In this document: positions 8,594 to 18,098 of the stretch, piece after piece
Layout of the letters: every line of letters begins with the position of its first letter
Position numbering within the stretch: position 1 is the stretch's first letter
NCBI RefSeq assembly: GCF_003144395.1
Contig: NZ_PENZ01000028.1
Span: forward strand, 62,001 to 126,000
Reading direction: 5' to 3'
From: Proteus faecis
Lineage (GTDB): Bacteria; Pseudomonadota; Gammaproteobacteria; Enterobacterales; Enterobacteriaceae
Length of the DNA: 64,000 nt
Position numbers and translations under genes: made by a program
Notes under the pieces: generated by a model
Database searches by the model: none
Seen by the model: the letters and a program-made list of their open reading frames with translations, nothing else
What the model was told of the DNA's origin: nothing

Positions 8594-8620
8594 TTATCGA
8601 CACTTTTTCAATTTATTTTA
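8594..8620 (-). promoter_or_regulatory. Sigma-28 (FliA) promoter for the chemoreceptor gene
   Basis: On the minus strand the sequence TAAA (8617-8620), 15 bases, then GTCGATAA (8594-8601) matches the flagellar sigma-28 consensus TAAA-N15-GCCGATAA with one mismatch. It lies about 40 bases before the chemoreceptor start codon, which places the gene in the late flagellar regulon, as expected. Confidence 0.75.
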
Positions 8621-9090
8621 ATTTTTTACTAAAGTTTTTTATAAATTGGTTTTTTTATTTTATATACATAAAAAGAGTTAGGTATGGGAAGCAAAAATGT
8701 TACTTATATATCATTTTTTATAATTCTATATGAAAAACAAAAAATCATTTAAAATCATAATGTTGATATAATGATTGCGATAAGAACAAATAAGAATAGT
8801 TAAAGAAAAAATATTTGAAGAGAAAATAAATTTTAAGGGGCTATTAGTCTTTTAAAGCAAACTATTTATACACGTAACAGGGGACTTAATGATCCCCAAC
8901 CATTTATTTCTATACCCAAAAGATCATTGCCAATAGCAACATTCGGCTCTCTTGCAGCGTCATCTTTTTATAGCAATACCTTGATTGTAATTCGTCACTG
9001 GGTTGTTTTATTTTAAATCCACCACCAAATTGCATTGATGTCGAGGTTGATACAAAATCAAGCTCTGCATATGAATAGAGTTAAGCAATG
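8621..9090. other. Intergenic region with a possible gene remnant
   Basis: No intact gene is seen. On the minus strand 8910-9080 is open for 57 codons between two stops and reads like part of a larger protein (a stretch STSTSMQFGGGFKIKQ resembles a beta-barrel strand region), but it has no good start. It may be a decayed gene fragment; this is weak. Confidence 0.3.
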
Positions 9091-9564
9091 CTATATTTTA
9101 TATGAAAATAATCTGAAACGCTGAAAACTGATACCCTCTAAACAAATCTCCCCATCAGGTTTAAATCCATAACGAGAAACTGTTTTTGCTACCTTTCTTG
9201 AATGCGGAAGTAAAATAGTGATACTTTCAATATTCATTTCATCAAATGCTCTACGAATAATTTCAGCATAAATTATTTTACCGACACCCCAAAAATTGGG
9301 ATGAAGCACTAATGCAAGATCTGCATCATCATTTTCTTTTTGAAGCCCGCCCCATCCGGCAAACACCCCATCAATAACAAATGCCCAAGGACCATACCCA
9401 TTATCATGCCATTGAGAGTCTTTATCTTTTGCCCATAGAATACTTTTTTCAATATCAAAATCAGGGCTCCCCAAAGGCATTTGTCGTAAAACCGCAGGAT
9501 GATTATTGAGTTCTACAATATGTGAGGGATCTATCTGGGAGAGTTTTTTGAACTCTAAATGCAT
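9091..9564 (-). CDS. GNAT-family N-acetyltransferase
   Basis: A 157-residue protein with the GNAT fold pattern: a central strand ADLALVLHPNFWGVGK (about 81-96), where the acetyl-CoA pyrophosphate loop would be (WGVGK in place of the common Q/RxxGxG/A), followed by the helix IIYAEIIRRAFDEM and the strand SITILLPHSRKVAKTVSRYGFKPDGE typical of the C-terminal half. It is closest in style to acetyltransferases of the RimJ/RimL type. The glycine-rich loop is not canonical, so activity is uncertain. It is a single gene with its own start; the substrate is unknown. Confidence 0.75.
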   Translation of the reverse strand: MHLEFKKLSQIDPSHIVELNNHPAVLRQMPLGSPDFDIEKSILWAKDKDSQWHDNGYGPWAFVIDGVFAGWGGLQKENDDADLALVLHPNFWGVGKIIYAEIIRRAFDEMNIESITILLPHSRKVAKTVSRYGFKPDGEICLEGISFQRFRLFSYKI

Positions 9565-9808
9565 ATGATTTCCTAAGTTATATAATATATTAAGTAAAGA
9601 ACAGCAATACTCTAACCTTATACTTATAAAAATACACTAAATCATATCATCTTATTCTACTTTCTATCCCATTAATAAAAATAAATCGATTTAATTCAAT
9701 CTATTACATAGATTGAATAAATTTCTAATATAGTCATAATTTGGGGAAATGGTGTATTAACAAACGGGTTGAACTATAAAAAGTTGAGGAGTGAGTTTGC
9801 AGATTATT

Positions 9809-9882
9809 TGGAGCGGGCGAAGGGAATCGAACCCTCGTATAGAGCTTGGGAAGCTCTCGTTCTACCATTGAACTACGCCCGC
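9809..9882 (-). tRNA. glyU: tRNA-Gly (anticodon CCC)
   Basis: On the minus strand the sequence begins GCGGGCGTAGTTCAATGG and ends GCCCGCTCCA, folding into a full cloverleaf: acceptor GCGGGCG/CGCCCGC, anticodon arm GAGAGC-TTCCCAA-GCTCT with anticodon CCC, and T loop GGTTCGATTCC. It appears identical to what I recall of E. coli glyU. The 3' CCA is encoded. Confidence 0.97.
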
Positions 9883-9896
9883 ATTGGATTTTCTTG

Positions 9897-9924
9897 ATTA
9901 TACGCCTCCTTGATTGAACGACAA
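9897..9924 (-). promoter_or_regulatory. Promoter of tRNA-Gly
   Basis: On the minus strand TTGTCG (9919-9924), a 16-base spacer and a perfect TATAAT (9897-9902) lie 14 bases before the 5' end of the tRNA. Confidence 0.8.
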
Positions 9925-9989
9925 TCCCTCTTCTTATTCAAATGACTATTTAATCATCAATAAAAATATAACCATTTGTTTTTAAAAAT

Positions 9990-10017
9990 AATAAAGCCAC
10001 CTTTTGGTGGCTTTATT
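9990..10017 (-). terminator. Rho-independent terminator of prfB-lysS
   Basis: A perfect 12-base stem AATAAAGCCACC / GGTGGCTTTATT with a four-base loop, followed on the minus strand by an AT-rich tail containing TTTTTAAAAA. It lies 55 bases after the lysS stop. Confidence 0.8.
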
Positions 10018-10071
10018 ACTATATTGTCATTCATTGTCATTCGTTAATTAAGAATTAGTTTAGAATAACAA

Positions 10072-11586
10072 TTATTTATTTGGACGCATTGCAGGGAATA
10101 AAATAACATCGCGAATAGTATGGCTGTCAGTAAATAACATCACCATACGGTCAATACCAATACCTAAACCTGCGGTTGGCGGCAAGCCATGCTCTAATGC
10201 CGTAATATAGTCATGGTCGAAGAACATTGCTTCTGCATCACCGGCTTCTTTTTGGCGAACTTGCTCTTCAAAACGCTCAGCTTGGTCTTGTGCATCATTG
10301 AGTTCTGAGAAGCCATTACCAATTTCACGACCACCAATAAAGAATTCGAAGCGATCAGTGATAAATGGATTATCATCGTTACGGCGGGCTAATGGAGAAA
10401 CTTCAGCAGGATATTCAATGATGAAAGTTGGTTGAATTAAGTGGCTTTCTGCAACCTCCTCAAAAATTTCACACTGAACACGGCCTAAACCCCAGCTTTT
10501 TTCAATCTTAATACCAATAGATTGAGCAATAGCAACCGCTTTATCCATATCATCAAGATCAGCCATTACAGTTTCTGGACGATATTTGCAGATAGCCTCT
10601 TTCATAGTTAATTTGGCAAATGGTTTACCAAAATCAAACTCTTGATCACCATATTTCACTAATGAAGAACCAAGTACTTTTTCTGTTAATGTACGGAATA
10701 ATTCTTCAGTTAATTCAATCAGGTCACGATAATCCGCATACGCCATATAGAGTTCCATCATGGTGAACTCAGGATTATGACGTGGTGATACACCTTCGTT
10801 ACGGAAGTTACGGTTGATTTCGAATACGCGATCAAACCCTCCCACAACTAAACGTTTTAAATATAACTCAGGTGCAATACGCAGATACATATCGATATCT
10901 AACGCATTATGATGAGTAATAAACGGACGCGCACTCGCACCACCTGGAATGGTTTGCATCATCGGCGTTTCAACTTCCATAAAGCCTTTGTCCACCATAA
11001 ATTGACGGATACCCGCCATAACTTGCGAACGAATTTGGAAAGTTTTACGCGATTCTTCATTAGAGATCAGATCTAAATAACGCTGACGATAACGCATTTC
11101 TTGGTCAGCTAAACCGTGAAATTTATCTGGTAACGGGCGCAATGCTTTAGTCAATAAGCGCACTTCTGTACAGTGAACACTTAGTTCACCCGTTTTCGTT
11201 TTAAAAACACGACCACGAGCACCTAAGATATCGCCCAGATCCCATTTCTTAAATTGCTCGTTATAGATACCTTCTGGTAAATCATCACGAGAAACATAAA
11301 GCTGAATACGGCCACCCATGTCTTGCAATGTAGCGAAAGATGCCTTGCCCATAATACGGCGAGTCATCATACGACCTGCAATAGAAACTTCCACATTCGC
11401 TGCTTCTAACTCTTCTGCACTCATTGCATCATACTTTTGATGTAATTCGTTAGACAGAGAATCTCTGCGGAAATCATTTGGGAATGCGTTACCATTATCA
11501 CGTAAAGCGGATAATTTTTCGCGGCGTGTTTGCAGTTCGTTATTTAAATCAGGTGCCTGCTCCGCACCTTGTTGCTGTTGCGACAT
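10072..11586 (-). CDS. lysS: Lysyl-tRNA synthetase, class II
   Basis: Charges tRNA-Lys with lysine using ATP. The 504-residue product has the N-terminal OB-fold anticodon-binding domain (about 60-145) and the class II catalytic domain with motif 1 (about residue 200), motif 2 ([20 protein letters not shown], about 265-285) and motif 3 ([12 protein letters not shown] near the C terminus). The frame opens at a GTG at 11598, but the ATG at 11586 fits better: it has GAGG 8 bases upstream and its product matches E. coli LysS from MS onward. The gene follows prfB directly, as in E. coli, so the two form an operon; the binding site for lysS lies at the prfB stop codon. Confidence 0.97.
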   Translation of the reverse strand: MSQQQQGAEQAPDLNNELQTRREKLSALRDNGNAFPNDFRRDSLSNELHQKYDAMSAEELEAANVEVSIAGRMMTRRIMGKASFATLQDMGGRIQLYVSRDDLPEGIYNEQFKKWDLGDILGARGRVFKTKTGELSVHCTEVRLLTKALRPLPDKFHGLADQEMRYRQRYLDLISNEESRKTFQIRSQVMAGIRQFMVDKGFMEVETPMMQTIPGGASARPFITHHNALDIDMYLRIAPELYLKRLVVGGFDRVFEINRNFRNEGVSPRHNPEFTMMELYMAYADYRDLIELTEELFRTLTEKVLGSSLVKYGDQEFDFGKPFAKLTMKEAICKYRPETVMADLDDMDKAVAIAQSIGIKIEKSWGLGRVQCEIFEEVAESHLIQPTFIIEYPAEVSPLARRNDDNPFITDRFEFFIGGREIGNGFSELNDAQDQAERFEEQVRQKEAGDAEAMFFDHDYITALEHGLPPTAGLGIGIDRMVMLFTDSHTIRDVILFPAMRPNK

Positions 11587-11594
11587 GTTTTTCC

Positions 11595-12693
11595 TCACAG
11601 GCCCGCTTTTAAGCTAGCTTCAATAAATTTATCAAGATCACCGTCTAATACTGCTTGTGTATTACGCGTTTCCACACCAGTACGTAAATCTTTAATACGT
11701 GAATCATCAAGAACATAAGAACGAATTTGACTACCCCAGCCAATATCGGACTTGTTATCTTCCATTACTTGCTTGTCTGCATTTTTTTTCTGCATTTCTA
11801 GCTCGTATAACTTCGCTTTCATCTGCTTCATTGCCTGATCTTTGTTCTTATGCTGAGAGCGATCGTTTTGGCATTGAGTGACAAGACCTGTTGGAACGTG
11901 AGTAATACGAACCGCAGATTCTGTTTTGTTAACGTGCTGTCCACCCGCACCTGAAGCACGATAAACGTCAATACGTAAATCAGCTGGGTTGATTTCAATA
12001 TCGATATTGTCATCAACTTCAGGATAAATAAAGGCAGAGCTAAATGAGGTATGGCGACGGCCACCTGAGTCAAATGGACTTTTACGAACTAGGCGATGTA
12101 CGCCTGTTTCTGTTCGTAACCAACCATAAGCGTACTCACCAATAATTTTGATAGTCGCTGATTTTAATCCGGCAACATCACCGTCAGATTCTTCAATAAT
12201 TTCTGTTTTAAAGCCTCTTGATTCAGCCCAACGTAAATACATACGCATCAGCATACTTGCCCAATCTTGAGCTTCTGTACCACCGGAACCGGCTTGTAAA
12301 TCAAGATAGCAATCCGCACTGTCATATTCACCAGAGAACATACGACGGAATTCTAATTGCTCAAGTTTTTTATTTAAACCATCTAATTCAGCAATAGCTT
12401 CGTTAAATGTTTCTTCGTCATCAGCTTCAACTGCTAATTCAAGTAAACCAGAAACGTCTTCTAGTCCTTGCTCTAACTGATCGATTGTTTCTACGATAGC
12501 CTCAAGAGATGAACGCTCTTTGCCTAATGCTTGTGCCCTTTCTGGCTCATTCCAGACATCAGGTTGCTCTAATTCAGCGTTAACTTCTTCTAAACGCTCT
12601 TTCTTGGCATCATAGTCAAAGATACCCCCTGAGAACATTCGTTCTTTCAGAGACTTCTTCTATTTGGTGTTTTACTGGGTTGATTTCAAACAT
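11595..12693 (-). CDS. prfB: Peptide chain release factor 2 (programmed +1 frameshift)
   Basis: Recognises UGA and UAA stop codons and releases the finished peptide. The gene is in two frames: 25 codons from ATG at 12693 end at an in-frame TGA (12616-12618); a +1 shift at CTT-TGA-C continues in the frame that ends at 11595, giving about 365 residues, the usual length. The shift signal is intact: a Shine-Dalgarno-like AGGGGG just before TATCTTTGAC. The second frame has the SPF stop-codon recognition motif and the GGQ peptidyl-hydrolysis motif ([13 protein letters not shown]). The residue corresponding to E. coli K-12 Thr246 is Ala, the more common state. lysS follows in the same operon. Confidence 0.97.
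12609..12630 (-). promoter_or_regulatory. prfB: RF2 autoregulatory frameshift site
   Basis: On the minus strand AGGGGGTATCTTTGAC contains the internal Shine-Dalgarno-like element, the slippery CTT codon and the UGA stop with an unfavourable following C. When RF2 is scarce, ribosomes pause at UGA and slip +1 from CTT to TTT, restoring RF2 synthesis. Confidence 0.95.
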
Positions 12694-12863
12694 ACTTTTT
12701 CATCTTTATGTTGTTTTCAAAAAACAATTGGAATAAATTTTGAACCGCATATTGTAACGGATATATCAGCGGGTTTATAGCATTTATATACAATTGCCCA
12801 TCAGATAATTGTTACCATAACAACGTTACTCTTTAGATCACAAAAATTATCTAATTATTCGAG

Positions 12864-14597
12864 TTAACAAGGCCAAATATGTTCAACAAGCAGTTGCGCA
12901 TTACGTTGCCCCCTAAACTCATTTACATCTAATCGATAAGCTAACTCAACCGTTTTAATACTGTTATCAGGCCACATATTGATATCAACATTAAATGCAA
13001 TAGCATCAATCATAAGGTGACTATTTACTGGCTGAAGCATCATTTTTAAATGCTTACTGCCCACAATGCGTTGTTGTAACAGCGTAAACTTACCGTCAAA
13101 TAAAGGTTCAGGAAAAGCTTGTCCCCAAGGACCCGCTTCTCTTAACATTTCTGCGATAGGCAATGAAAGTTGATTATCGGTTAGTTCACCATCCGATAAA
13201 ATAACACCTTGCAACTGTTCATCAGAAACCAATTCTGACATTAAAGATGAAAAATGACGTTGAAATAACGGAAATTTATCTTCTTCAAGTGAAAGACCCG
13301 CCGCCATTGCGTGTCCACCAAATTTCACCATCAATCCTGGGTTTAATGTATTTAATCGTTCTAAAGCATCACGAAGATGAACGCCACTAATTGAACGACC
13401 AGAGCCTTTTAACAGGCCATCACCACTAGGAGCAAAAGCAATAACAGGACGATGTAATTTTTCTTTAATGCGAGAAGCTAAAATACCTACAACACCTTGG
13501 TGCCACTCAGGATGATAAATCGCTAAACCATTAGGTAAATCATGTTGGGTTCCCATAAATTGACGGAAAATAGTTGAAGCTTCTTCTTGCATACCCGCTT
13601 CAATTTCACGCCGAGTTTGATTTAATCCGTCAAGTTCATTAGCAATTTCACGTGCAGAGCCAATATTATCAGTTAAAAGTAAAGCGACGCCCACAGACAT
13701 ATCATCAAGACGACCAGCGGCATTTAAGCGAGGCCCTAAAGAGAAACCTAAGTCACTACTAACCAATTGAGATAGCTCTTTACGAGAAACTTCTGTAAGT
13801 GCTTTAATCCCGACACAACAACGACCTGCTCTAATTCGACGTAATCCTTCATAAACAAAAATACGGTTATTTTCATCCAGAGGAACAACATCGGCTACAG
13901 TACCTAGCGCAACTAAATCAAGAAAATCGGCCATATTGGGGCGAGTCAAGTTTTGTTGCTCAAACCAACCTTGTTTTTCTAATTCAGCTCTTAATGCCGT
14001 CATTAAATAAAAAGTAACCCCAACTCCCGCTAATGCTTTAGATAAAAAAGGACAATCCGAAAGATTAGGGTTAATAATCGCATCAGCAGCAGGTAATGTC
14101 TGACCAGGTAAATGGTGATCTGTCACTAGGACTCGAATACCATATTCATGAGCGGTGTCCACACCTTCAAAAGAAGAAATTCCATTATCAACAGTGATAA
14201 TGAGATCAACCCCTTTTTTAGCAACATCATGAACAACTTGGGGACTTAAACCATAACCATCATCAAAGCGATTAGGAATATGATAGCTAACCTGCTTAAA
14301 GCCCATTTGACGTAATGCTTTAATTGCAAGTGCTGTACTCGTTGCACCATCAGCATCAAAATCACCGACAATAACAATACGAGACTGCTCTTTTAACGCC
14401 TCAATCAATAATGAGATTGCCGTTTCTATTCCAGTTAATGCGTGATAATGAAGTAAGCCTTTTAACGAGCGTTCTAGTTGAACTTCAGATGTTATCCCAC
14501 GATTAGCATAAATCTGTCTTAATAAAGGATCTAAGTTATCCGGTAGTTGAGTTTCCTGAGCCTTTCGGCGACGCAATGTCGGTTCAATAGTGACCAT
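12864..14597 (-). CDS. recJ: Single-stranded-DNA-specific 5'-3' exonuclease RecJ
   Basis: A DHH-superfamily exonuclease acting in RecF-pathway recombination, mismatch repair and base-excision repair. The 577-residue product has the metal-binding motifs GDFDADGATSTAL (about 79-91), the DNGISS segment, the DHH motif in VTDHHLPG (about 160-167), and the C-terminal DHHA1 motif with GGHAMAAG. All catalytic Asp and His residues appear intact, and length matches E. coli RecJ. The start is 10 bases downstream of the dsbC stop, so it belongs to the xerD-dsbC-recJ operon. Confidence 0.96.
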   Translation of the reverse strand: MVTIEPTLRRRKAQETQLPDNLDPLLRQIYANRGITSEVQLERSLKGLLHYHALTGIETAISLLIEALKEQSRIVIVGDFDADGATSTALAIKALRQMGFKQVSYHIPNRFDDGYGLSPQVVHDVAKKGVDLIITVDNGISSFEGVDTAHEYGIRVLVTDHHLPGQTLPAADAIINPNLSDCPFLSKALAGVGVTFYLMTALRAELEKQGWFEQQNLTRPNMADFLDLVALGTVADVVPLDENNRIFVYEGLRRIRAGRCCVGIKALTEVSRKELSQLVSSDLGFSLGPRLNAAGRLDDMSVGVALLLTDNIGSAREIANELDGLNQTRREIEAGMQEEASTIFRQFMGTQHDLPNGLAIYHPEWHQGVVGILASRIKEKLHRPVIAFAPSGDGLLKGSGRSISGVHLRDALERLNTLNPGLMVKFGGHAMAAGLSLEEDKFPLFQRHFSSLMSELVSDEQLQGVILSDGELTDNQLSLPIAEMLREAGPWGQAFPEPLFDGKFTLLQQRIVGSKHLKMMLQPVNSHLMIDAIAFNVDINMWPDNSIKTVELAYRLDVNEFRGQRNAQLLVEHIWPC

Positions 14598-14606
14598 AAA
14601 ACGTAA

Positions 14607-15314
14607 TTACTTCTCTTTTTTATTTAATAGTTCAATAAGGTTTTGGGCTGATATATATCCACCATAAATACTAGCGTTAGGCAACACGATAGCGGGAGTT
14701 CCTTGAATGCCCATCATTGTGCCTAATTTAAAATGTTCATTTATATTGATTTTTTTGCAATCATCAATCGCAATAATTTTGTCACCTTTAAATGCACTAT
14801 CTAATGATTTATTAGGGAAACCACTACACCACACCGCATTCATTTCTTTACTCACAATATTATTGCTAACACCGTTACGAGGGAACGCTAAATAACGTAC
14901 CGTTACCCCTTGTTTATTCAGCTCTGGGACTTCTTGATGAAGTTTTTGGCAATAAGGACAACTAATATCTGTAAAGATAGTGATCACATGGCGTTCATTA
15001 CGTGCCTTATAGACAATCATTTCATTTTTAAGTGAATCAACTTTTTTCATAATGACTTGATTAGCAATACTAACAGGCTCACCGCTACTGATATTATAAA
15101 TAGGCCCTGCGGTCAGATATTTACCATCATCTGTAATATAAAAAATGCCCTTATCTGATAATACCGCATTTAATCCAACAATCGGTGTTGGTTGAATGCT
15201 TTCTGCTTTAATCTGCATTTTAGCCAATTGCGCTTCAATAGAAGCATTGTCAGCCAGCACTGGCATTGACACCATACTTAATAATATTGGCAACCAAAAT
15301 AATTTCTTTTTCAT
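14607..15314 (-). CDS. dsbC: Thiol:disulfide isomerase DsbC (CPYC active site)
   Basis: A periplasmic disulfide isomerase and chaperone kept reduced by DsbD. The 235-residue product has a signal peptide ending VLA (residues 1-21), an N-terminal dimerisation domain, and a thioredoxin-like domain with active site TDISCPYC at about residues 114-121. A second cysteine pair (VWCSG and DDCKK) corresponds to the structural disulfide of E. coli DsbC. The active-site dipeptide is Pro-Tyr rather than the Gly-Tyr I recall for E. coli DsbC; DsbG carries CPYC. Gene position between xerD and recJ supports DsbC identity. Confidence 0.93.
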   Translation of the reverse strand: MKKKLFWLPILLSMVSMPVLADNASIEAQLAKMQIKAESIQPTPIVGLNAVLSDKGIFYITDDGKYLTAGPIYNISSGEPVSIANQVIMKKVDSLKNEMIVYKARNERHVITIFTDISCPYCQKLHQEVPELNKQGVTVRYLAFPRNGVSNNIVSKEMNAVWCSGFPNKSLDSAFKGDKIIAIDDCKKININEHFKLGTMMGIQGTPAIVLPNASIYGGYISAQNLIELLNKKEK

Positions 15315-15347
15315 TTGAATTCCTATTTAACGCCGGCTTTTTAGCGA

Positions 15348-16286
15348 CTATCCCCTTGGATGATGTTGCTGATGAAGCGCTTTCAAGCGTTCTGTTGCAA
15401 CATGGGTATAAATCTGTGTTGTAGAGAGGTCACTGTGCCCCAATAACATCTGTACAACACGCAAGTCTGCTCCATGATTTAAGAGATGTGTCGCAAATGC
15501 GTGACGCAACACGTGGGGGGATAGTTTTTCAGTATCGATCCCTGCTATCACGGCATAATGCTTTATCCGATGCCAAAACGTTTGTCGTGTCATTTTTTGT
15601 CCTCTTAAGCTAGGAAAAACAATATCATCCGTTTTACCTTGCATTAAAGTAGGTCTTCCATATTGCAGATATTGCTCTAGCCAGTAAATAGCTTCTTCAC
15701 CTAAAGGAACTAACCGTTCTTTATCGCCCTTACCAATAATACGTAACACACCTTGCCGTAAGCTAATATCAGAAAGAGATAATCCCACTAATTCAGAAAC
15801 ACGAAGTCCACATGCATAAAGAACTTCAAGCATTGCTTTATCACGTAATTCAAGCGGCTCATCAATACAAGGGGCATTGAGTAAATCATCAACTTGCTGC
15901 TCACTTAAATCTTTTGGTAAACGTTTAGGAAGCTTAGGCGTTGAAAGTAATGCGCTAGGATCATCTAAACGTAATTTTTCGCGATATAAATATTGGAATA
16001 AACGACGCATTGTACTGAGTAATCGGGCTGCACTGCTGGCTTTATAACCTTCATCTAAACGCGTCGCGAGAAAAGATTGCAAATCCAAAGTAGTGACTGA
16101 TAACCAATCTAACTGATGATGAGCAAGCCATTGCCCCAATGCTTGTAAGTCTAGGCGATAAGAGCTAAGCGTATTTGCGGATAAGCCTTGCTCTAACCAA
16201 ATATTGTCGAGAAATTGTTCAATGATAATATCAGTACCTTCATTGATATGAGTTGTCTTTTTTGTCGATAATTTGGTTTGTGACAC
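15348..16286 (-). CDS. xerD: Tyrosine recombinase XerD
   Basis: Acts with XerC at the dif site to resolve chromosome dimers under FtsK control. The 312-residue product has the N-terminal SAM-like core-binding domain (about 15-110) and a catalytic domain with all tyrosine-recombinase residues: Arg in GLRVSELVG, Lys in GKGDKERLVP, His and Arg in HVLRHAFATHLL, His in LGHSDLS, and the nucleophilic Tyr in TTQIYTHV. The N terminus is about 14 residues longer than E. coli XerD, and a later start cannot be excluded. First gene of the xerD-dsbC-recJ series. Confidence 0.97.
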   Translation of the reverse strand: MSQTKLSTKKTTHINEGTDIIIEQFLDNIWLEQGLSANTLSSYRLDLQALGQWLAHHQLDWLSVTTLDLQSFLATRLDEGYKASSAARLLSTMRRLFQYLYREKLRLDDPSALLSTPKLPKRLPKDLSEQQVDDLLNAPCIDEPLELRDKAMLEVLYACGLRVSELVGLSLSDISLRQGVLRIIGKGDKERLVPLGEEAIYWLEQYLQYGRPTLMQGKTDDIVFPSLRGQKMTRQTFWHRIKHYAVIAGIDTEKLSPHVLRHAFATHLLNHGADLRVVQMLLGHSDLSTTQIYTHVATERLKALHQQHHPRG

Positions 16287-16394
16287 AGTCTGACTCTCCC
16301 TCTCTTTAGCTTATCGCCTTTACATTATGCCTTATAAAAAAATTTTTCTGGTACAATAGTGACCTTTATTGGCAAAAATATCCTAAAAACATTT

Positions 16395-16913
16395 ATGAAA
16401 ATTGGTCTATTTTACGGTTCCAGCACCTGTTACACCGAAATGGCAGCAGAAAAAATTCGTGATATTCTCGGTGAAGAGTTCGTTGATCTTCATAATGTTC
16501 AAGAGTGTGATATCACGCTTATGGAGCAATATGACATCCTTATTTTAGGTATTCCAACTTGGGATTTTGGTGAGATCCAAGAAGATTGGCTCAATATTTG
16601 GGATACATTGCCGACATTAAATTTAAAAAATAAACTTATTGCAATGTATGGAATGGGTGATCAAATTGATTACAGCGAATGGTTTCTTGATGCGCTAGGT
16701 ATGCTCTATCATCACTTATTACCAAGTGGTGTTAAATTTATTGGCTTCTGGCCTATTGATGGATATGAATTTATCAGCCCAAAACCTTTATCAGATGATG
16801 GTAAACATTTTGTTGGTCTTGCATTAGATGACGTTAACCAGTTTGAAGAAACTGATGAACGTTTATCACAATGGTGTATGCAAATTCTACGTGAAATAGA
16901 AGAAAACTTATAA
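16395..16913 (+). CDS. fldB: Flavodoxin FldB
   Basis: An FMN-binding electron carrier. The 172-residue product starts [18 protein letters not shown], which contains the phosphate-binding loop and aligns with E. coli FldB from its first residues; longer starts in the same frame (GTG at 16359) have no support. The flavodoxin second loop is at [15 protein letters not shown] and the third at [18 protein letters not shown], both typical of FldB-type rather than FldA-type proteins. It is divergent from xerD and convergent with ygfX, as in E. coli. Confidence 0.95.
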   Translation: MKIGLFYGSSTCYTEMAAEKIRDILGEEFVDLHNVQECDITLMEQYDILILGIPTWDFGEIQEDWLNIWDTLPTLNLKNKLIAMYGMGDQIDYSEWFLDALGMLYHHLLPSGVKFIGFWPIDGYEFISPKPLSDDGKHFVGLALDDVNQFEETDERLSQWCMQILREIEENL

Positions 16914-16917
16914 ATTT

Positions 16918-16946
16918 AATATCCAGATATTAAATATCTGGATATT
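16918..16946. terminator. 14-base perfect inverted repeat between convergent fldB and ygfX
   Basis: The arms AATATCCAGATATT and AATATCTGGATATT are perfectly complementary around a single base and overlap the last codons of ygfX. The site lies between convergent genes and probably ends both transcripts, although neither side has a long T run. Confidence 0.5.
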
Positions 16947-17337
16947 GCATTAATAACTGAGAGAAGTTGCGCCACTCATTTTCAGTCATACTATCAAATG
17001 CAACCCATAACGTGATTTGCTTTTTATTTAGAATAGAAGTCAATGTTATTCGAGTACCAAAACGGCTGATCCAAGGACGTTTTGTTATTTGCCATTCATG
17101 TAGTTTCCATTGAATTCGATTGCCATTGAGTAAAATAAAATCCCCTTTGATACGGCTAATACTCTTTTGTGTAAAATACCAACTACTTATCAGGAAAAGT
17201 AACAATGGAACCCAAACATAAATAAAATCAGGTGGCCATGGATACAACAGTAAAGCTATCACAAAGGCAACATAAGCAACCGTTGAGAAGAGTTGAGTGA
17301 ACCATGATACGGTGAGATGCGATTTCCATAAAATCAC
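16930..17337 (-). CDS. ygfX: YgfX (CptA) family inner-membrane protein
   Basis: A 135-residue protein with two membrane segments (about 15-33 and 38-56) and a cytosolic C-terminal domain with Trp-rich strands. The N terminus MILWKSHLTVSW closely follows E. coli YgfX (MVLWQSDLRVSW), and the C-terminal WRNFSQLLMQ matches the family. YgfX was described as a membrane toxin (CptA) that disturbs FtsZ and MreB, paired with SdhE (CptB). In E. coli its start overlaps sdhE; here about 480 bases and a terminator separate the two. Confidence 0.88.
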   Translation of the reverse strand: MILWKSHLTVSWFTQLFSTVAYVAFVIALLLYPWPPDFIYVWVPLLLFLISSWYFTQKSISRIKGDFILLNGNRIQWKLHEWQITKRPWISRFGTRITLTSILNKKQITLWVAFDSMTENEWRNFSQLLMQYPDI

Positions 17338-17816
17338 GAGTTATATTAACTCCTGCTATAATTCTATATAGATAGTAATAAGTTAAAGATAATAAAAATG
17401 AACCTATTTATAATGTAACTTCTTCCTTAATCTTGCAAATAGTTTATCTTATATTTTAGCTTGATTATTTATTGTTAATTTTTCTATTTAATATATGTTA
17501 AAAAACATAATTTAATAGCAAATAAGCAATTTCTATTATTGCTTAATCGTTGTTTTAATAAAGTCAGCATACCTGATTTATTAAGTATAAAGTGAAATAG
17601 ATCGAAAAAAGGCGATTTAAGCAAGCATTTTTAGAGGTAGCGCTCAAAATTAACGCAACTATATTTTTTATTTCAGTAAATTTTAGAGTACCATTAATAT
17701 TATTAATTTTTTATATAAAAAATAAAAACGCCTTTATTTAGTGAGAAAATAAAAGCGTCATTTTTAATCAATCTTAATTATTATTTAATCTATCGCTGAT
17801 TTGATAATCTATTTTA
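17338..17816. other. Unusual AT-rich gap between sdhE and ygfX
   Basis: About 480 bases with no gene I can support. It contains the sdhE terminator (17728-17758) and must hold a separate promoter for ygfX. The sequence is AT-rich throughout. Confidence 0.5.
17728..17758 (-). terminator. Rho-independent terminator of sdhE
   Basis: On the minus strand a 12-base stem ACGCTTTTATTT / AAATAAAGGCGT (one G-U pair) is followed by TTTTTATTTTTTATAT. It separates sdhE from ygfX. Confidence 0.75.
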
Positions 17817-18098
17817 TTAATATTTATCAACGATCTCCGCCATTCTCGCTTTATTGCGATCTTGAATTAATTTCACCATATAATAGAGCTCATCATCATC
17901 AGGGCGTCCATGATTCATTAACCAGTTAAATAAATCAGGATCTGCACACTCTAGTAAACGAACAAAAAGTGCTTTATCGTTATCAGATAGCGTATCGTAC
18001 TCATTCTCGAAAAAAGGCATGATAGAAATATCTAGCTCACGCATTCCACGACGACATGCCCAGTTAATTCGTGCTTTATTCTCTATATCGATAGTCAT
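17817..18098 (-). CDS. sdhE: FAD assembly factor SdhE
   Basis: Promotes covalent attachment of FAD to succinate dehydrogenase and fumarate reductase. The 93-residue product carries the family signature RRGMRELDI (about 16-24), including the functional RGxxE motif, and then [13 protein letters not shown] and [14 protein letters not shown], nearly identical to E. coli SdhE. It has been described as CptB, an antitoxin to YgfX. Divergent from ygfZ, as in E. coli, with a 225-base promoter region between. Confidence 0.96.
   Translation of the reverse strand: MTIDIENKARINWACRRGMRELDISIMPFFENEYDTLSDNDKALFVRLLECADPDLFNWLMNHGRPDDDELYYMVKLIQDRNKARMAEIVDKY

Noticed and set aside
11587..11598. GTG start for lysS overlapping the prfB stop
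   Set aside because: The ATG four codons later has a GAGG site at proper spacing and agrees with E. coli LysS.
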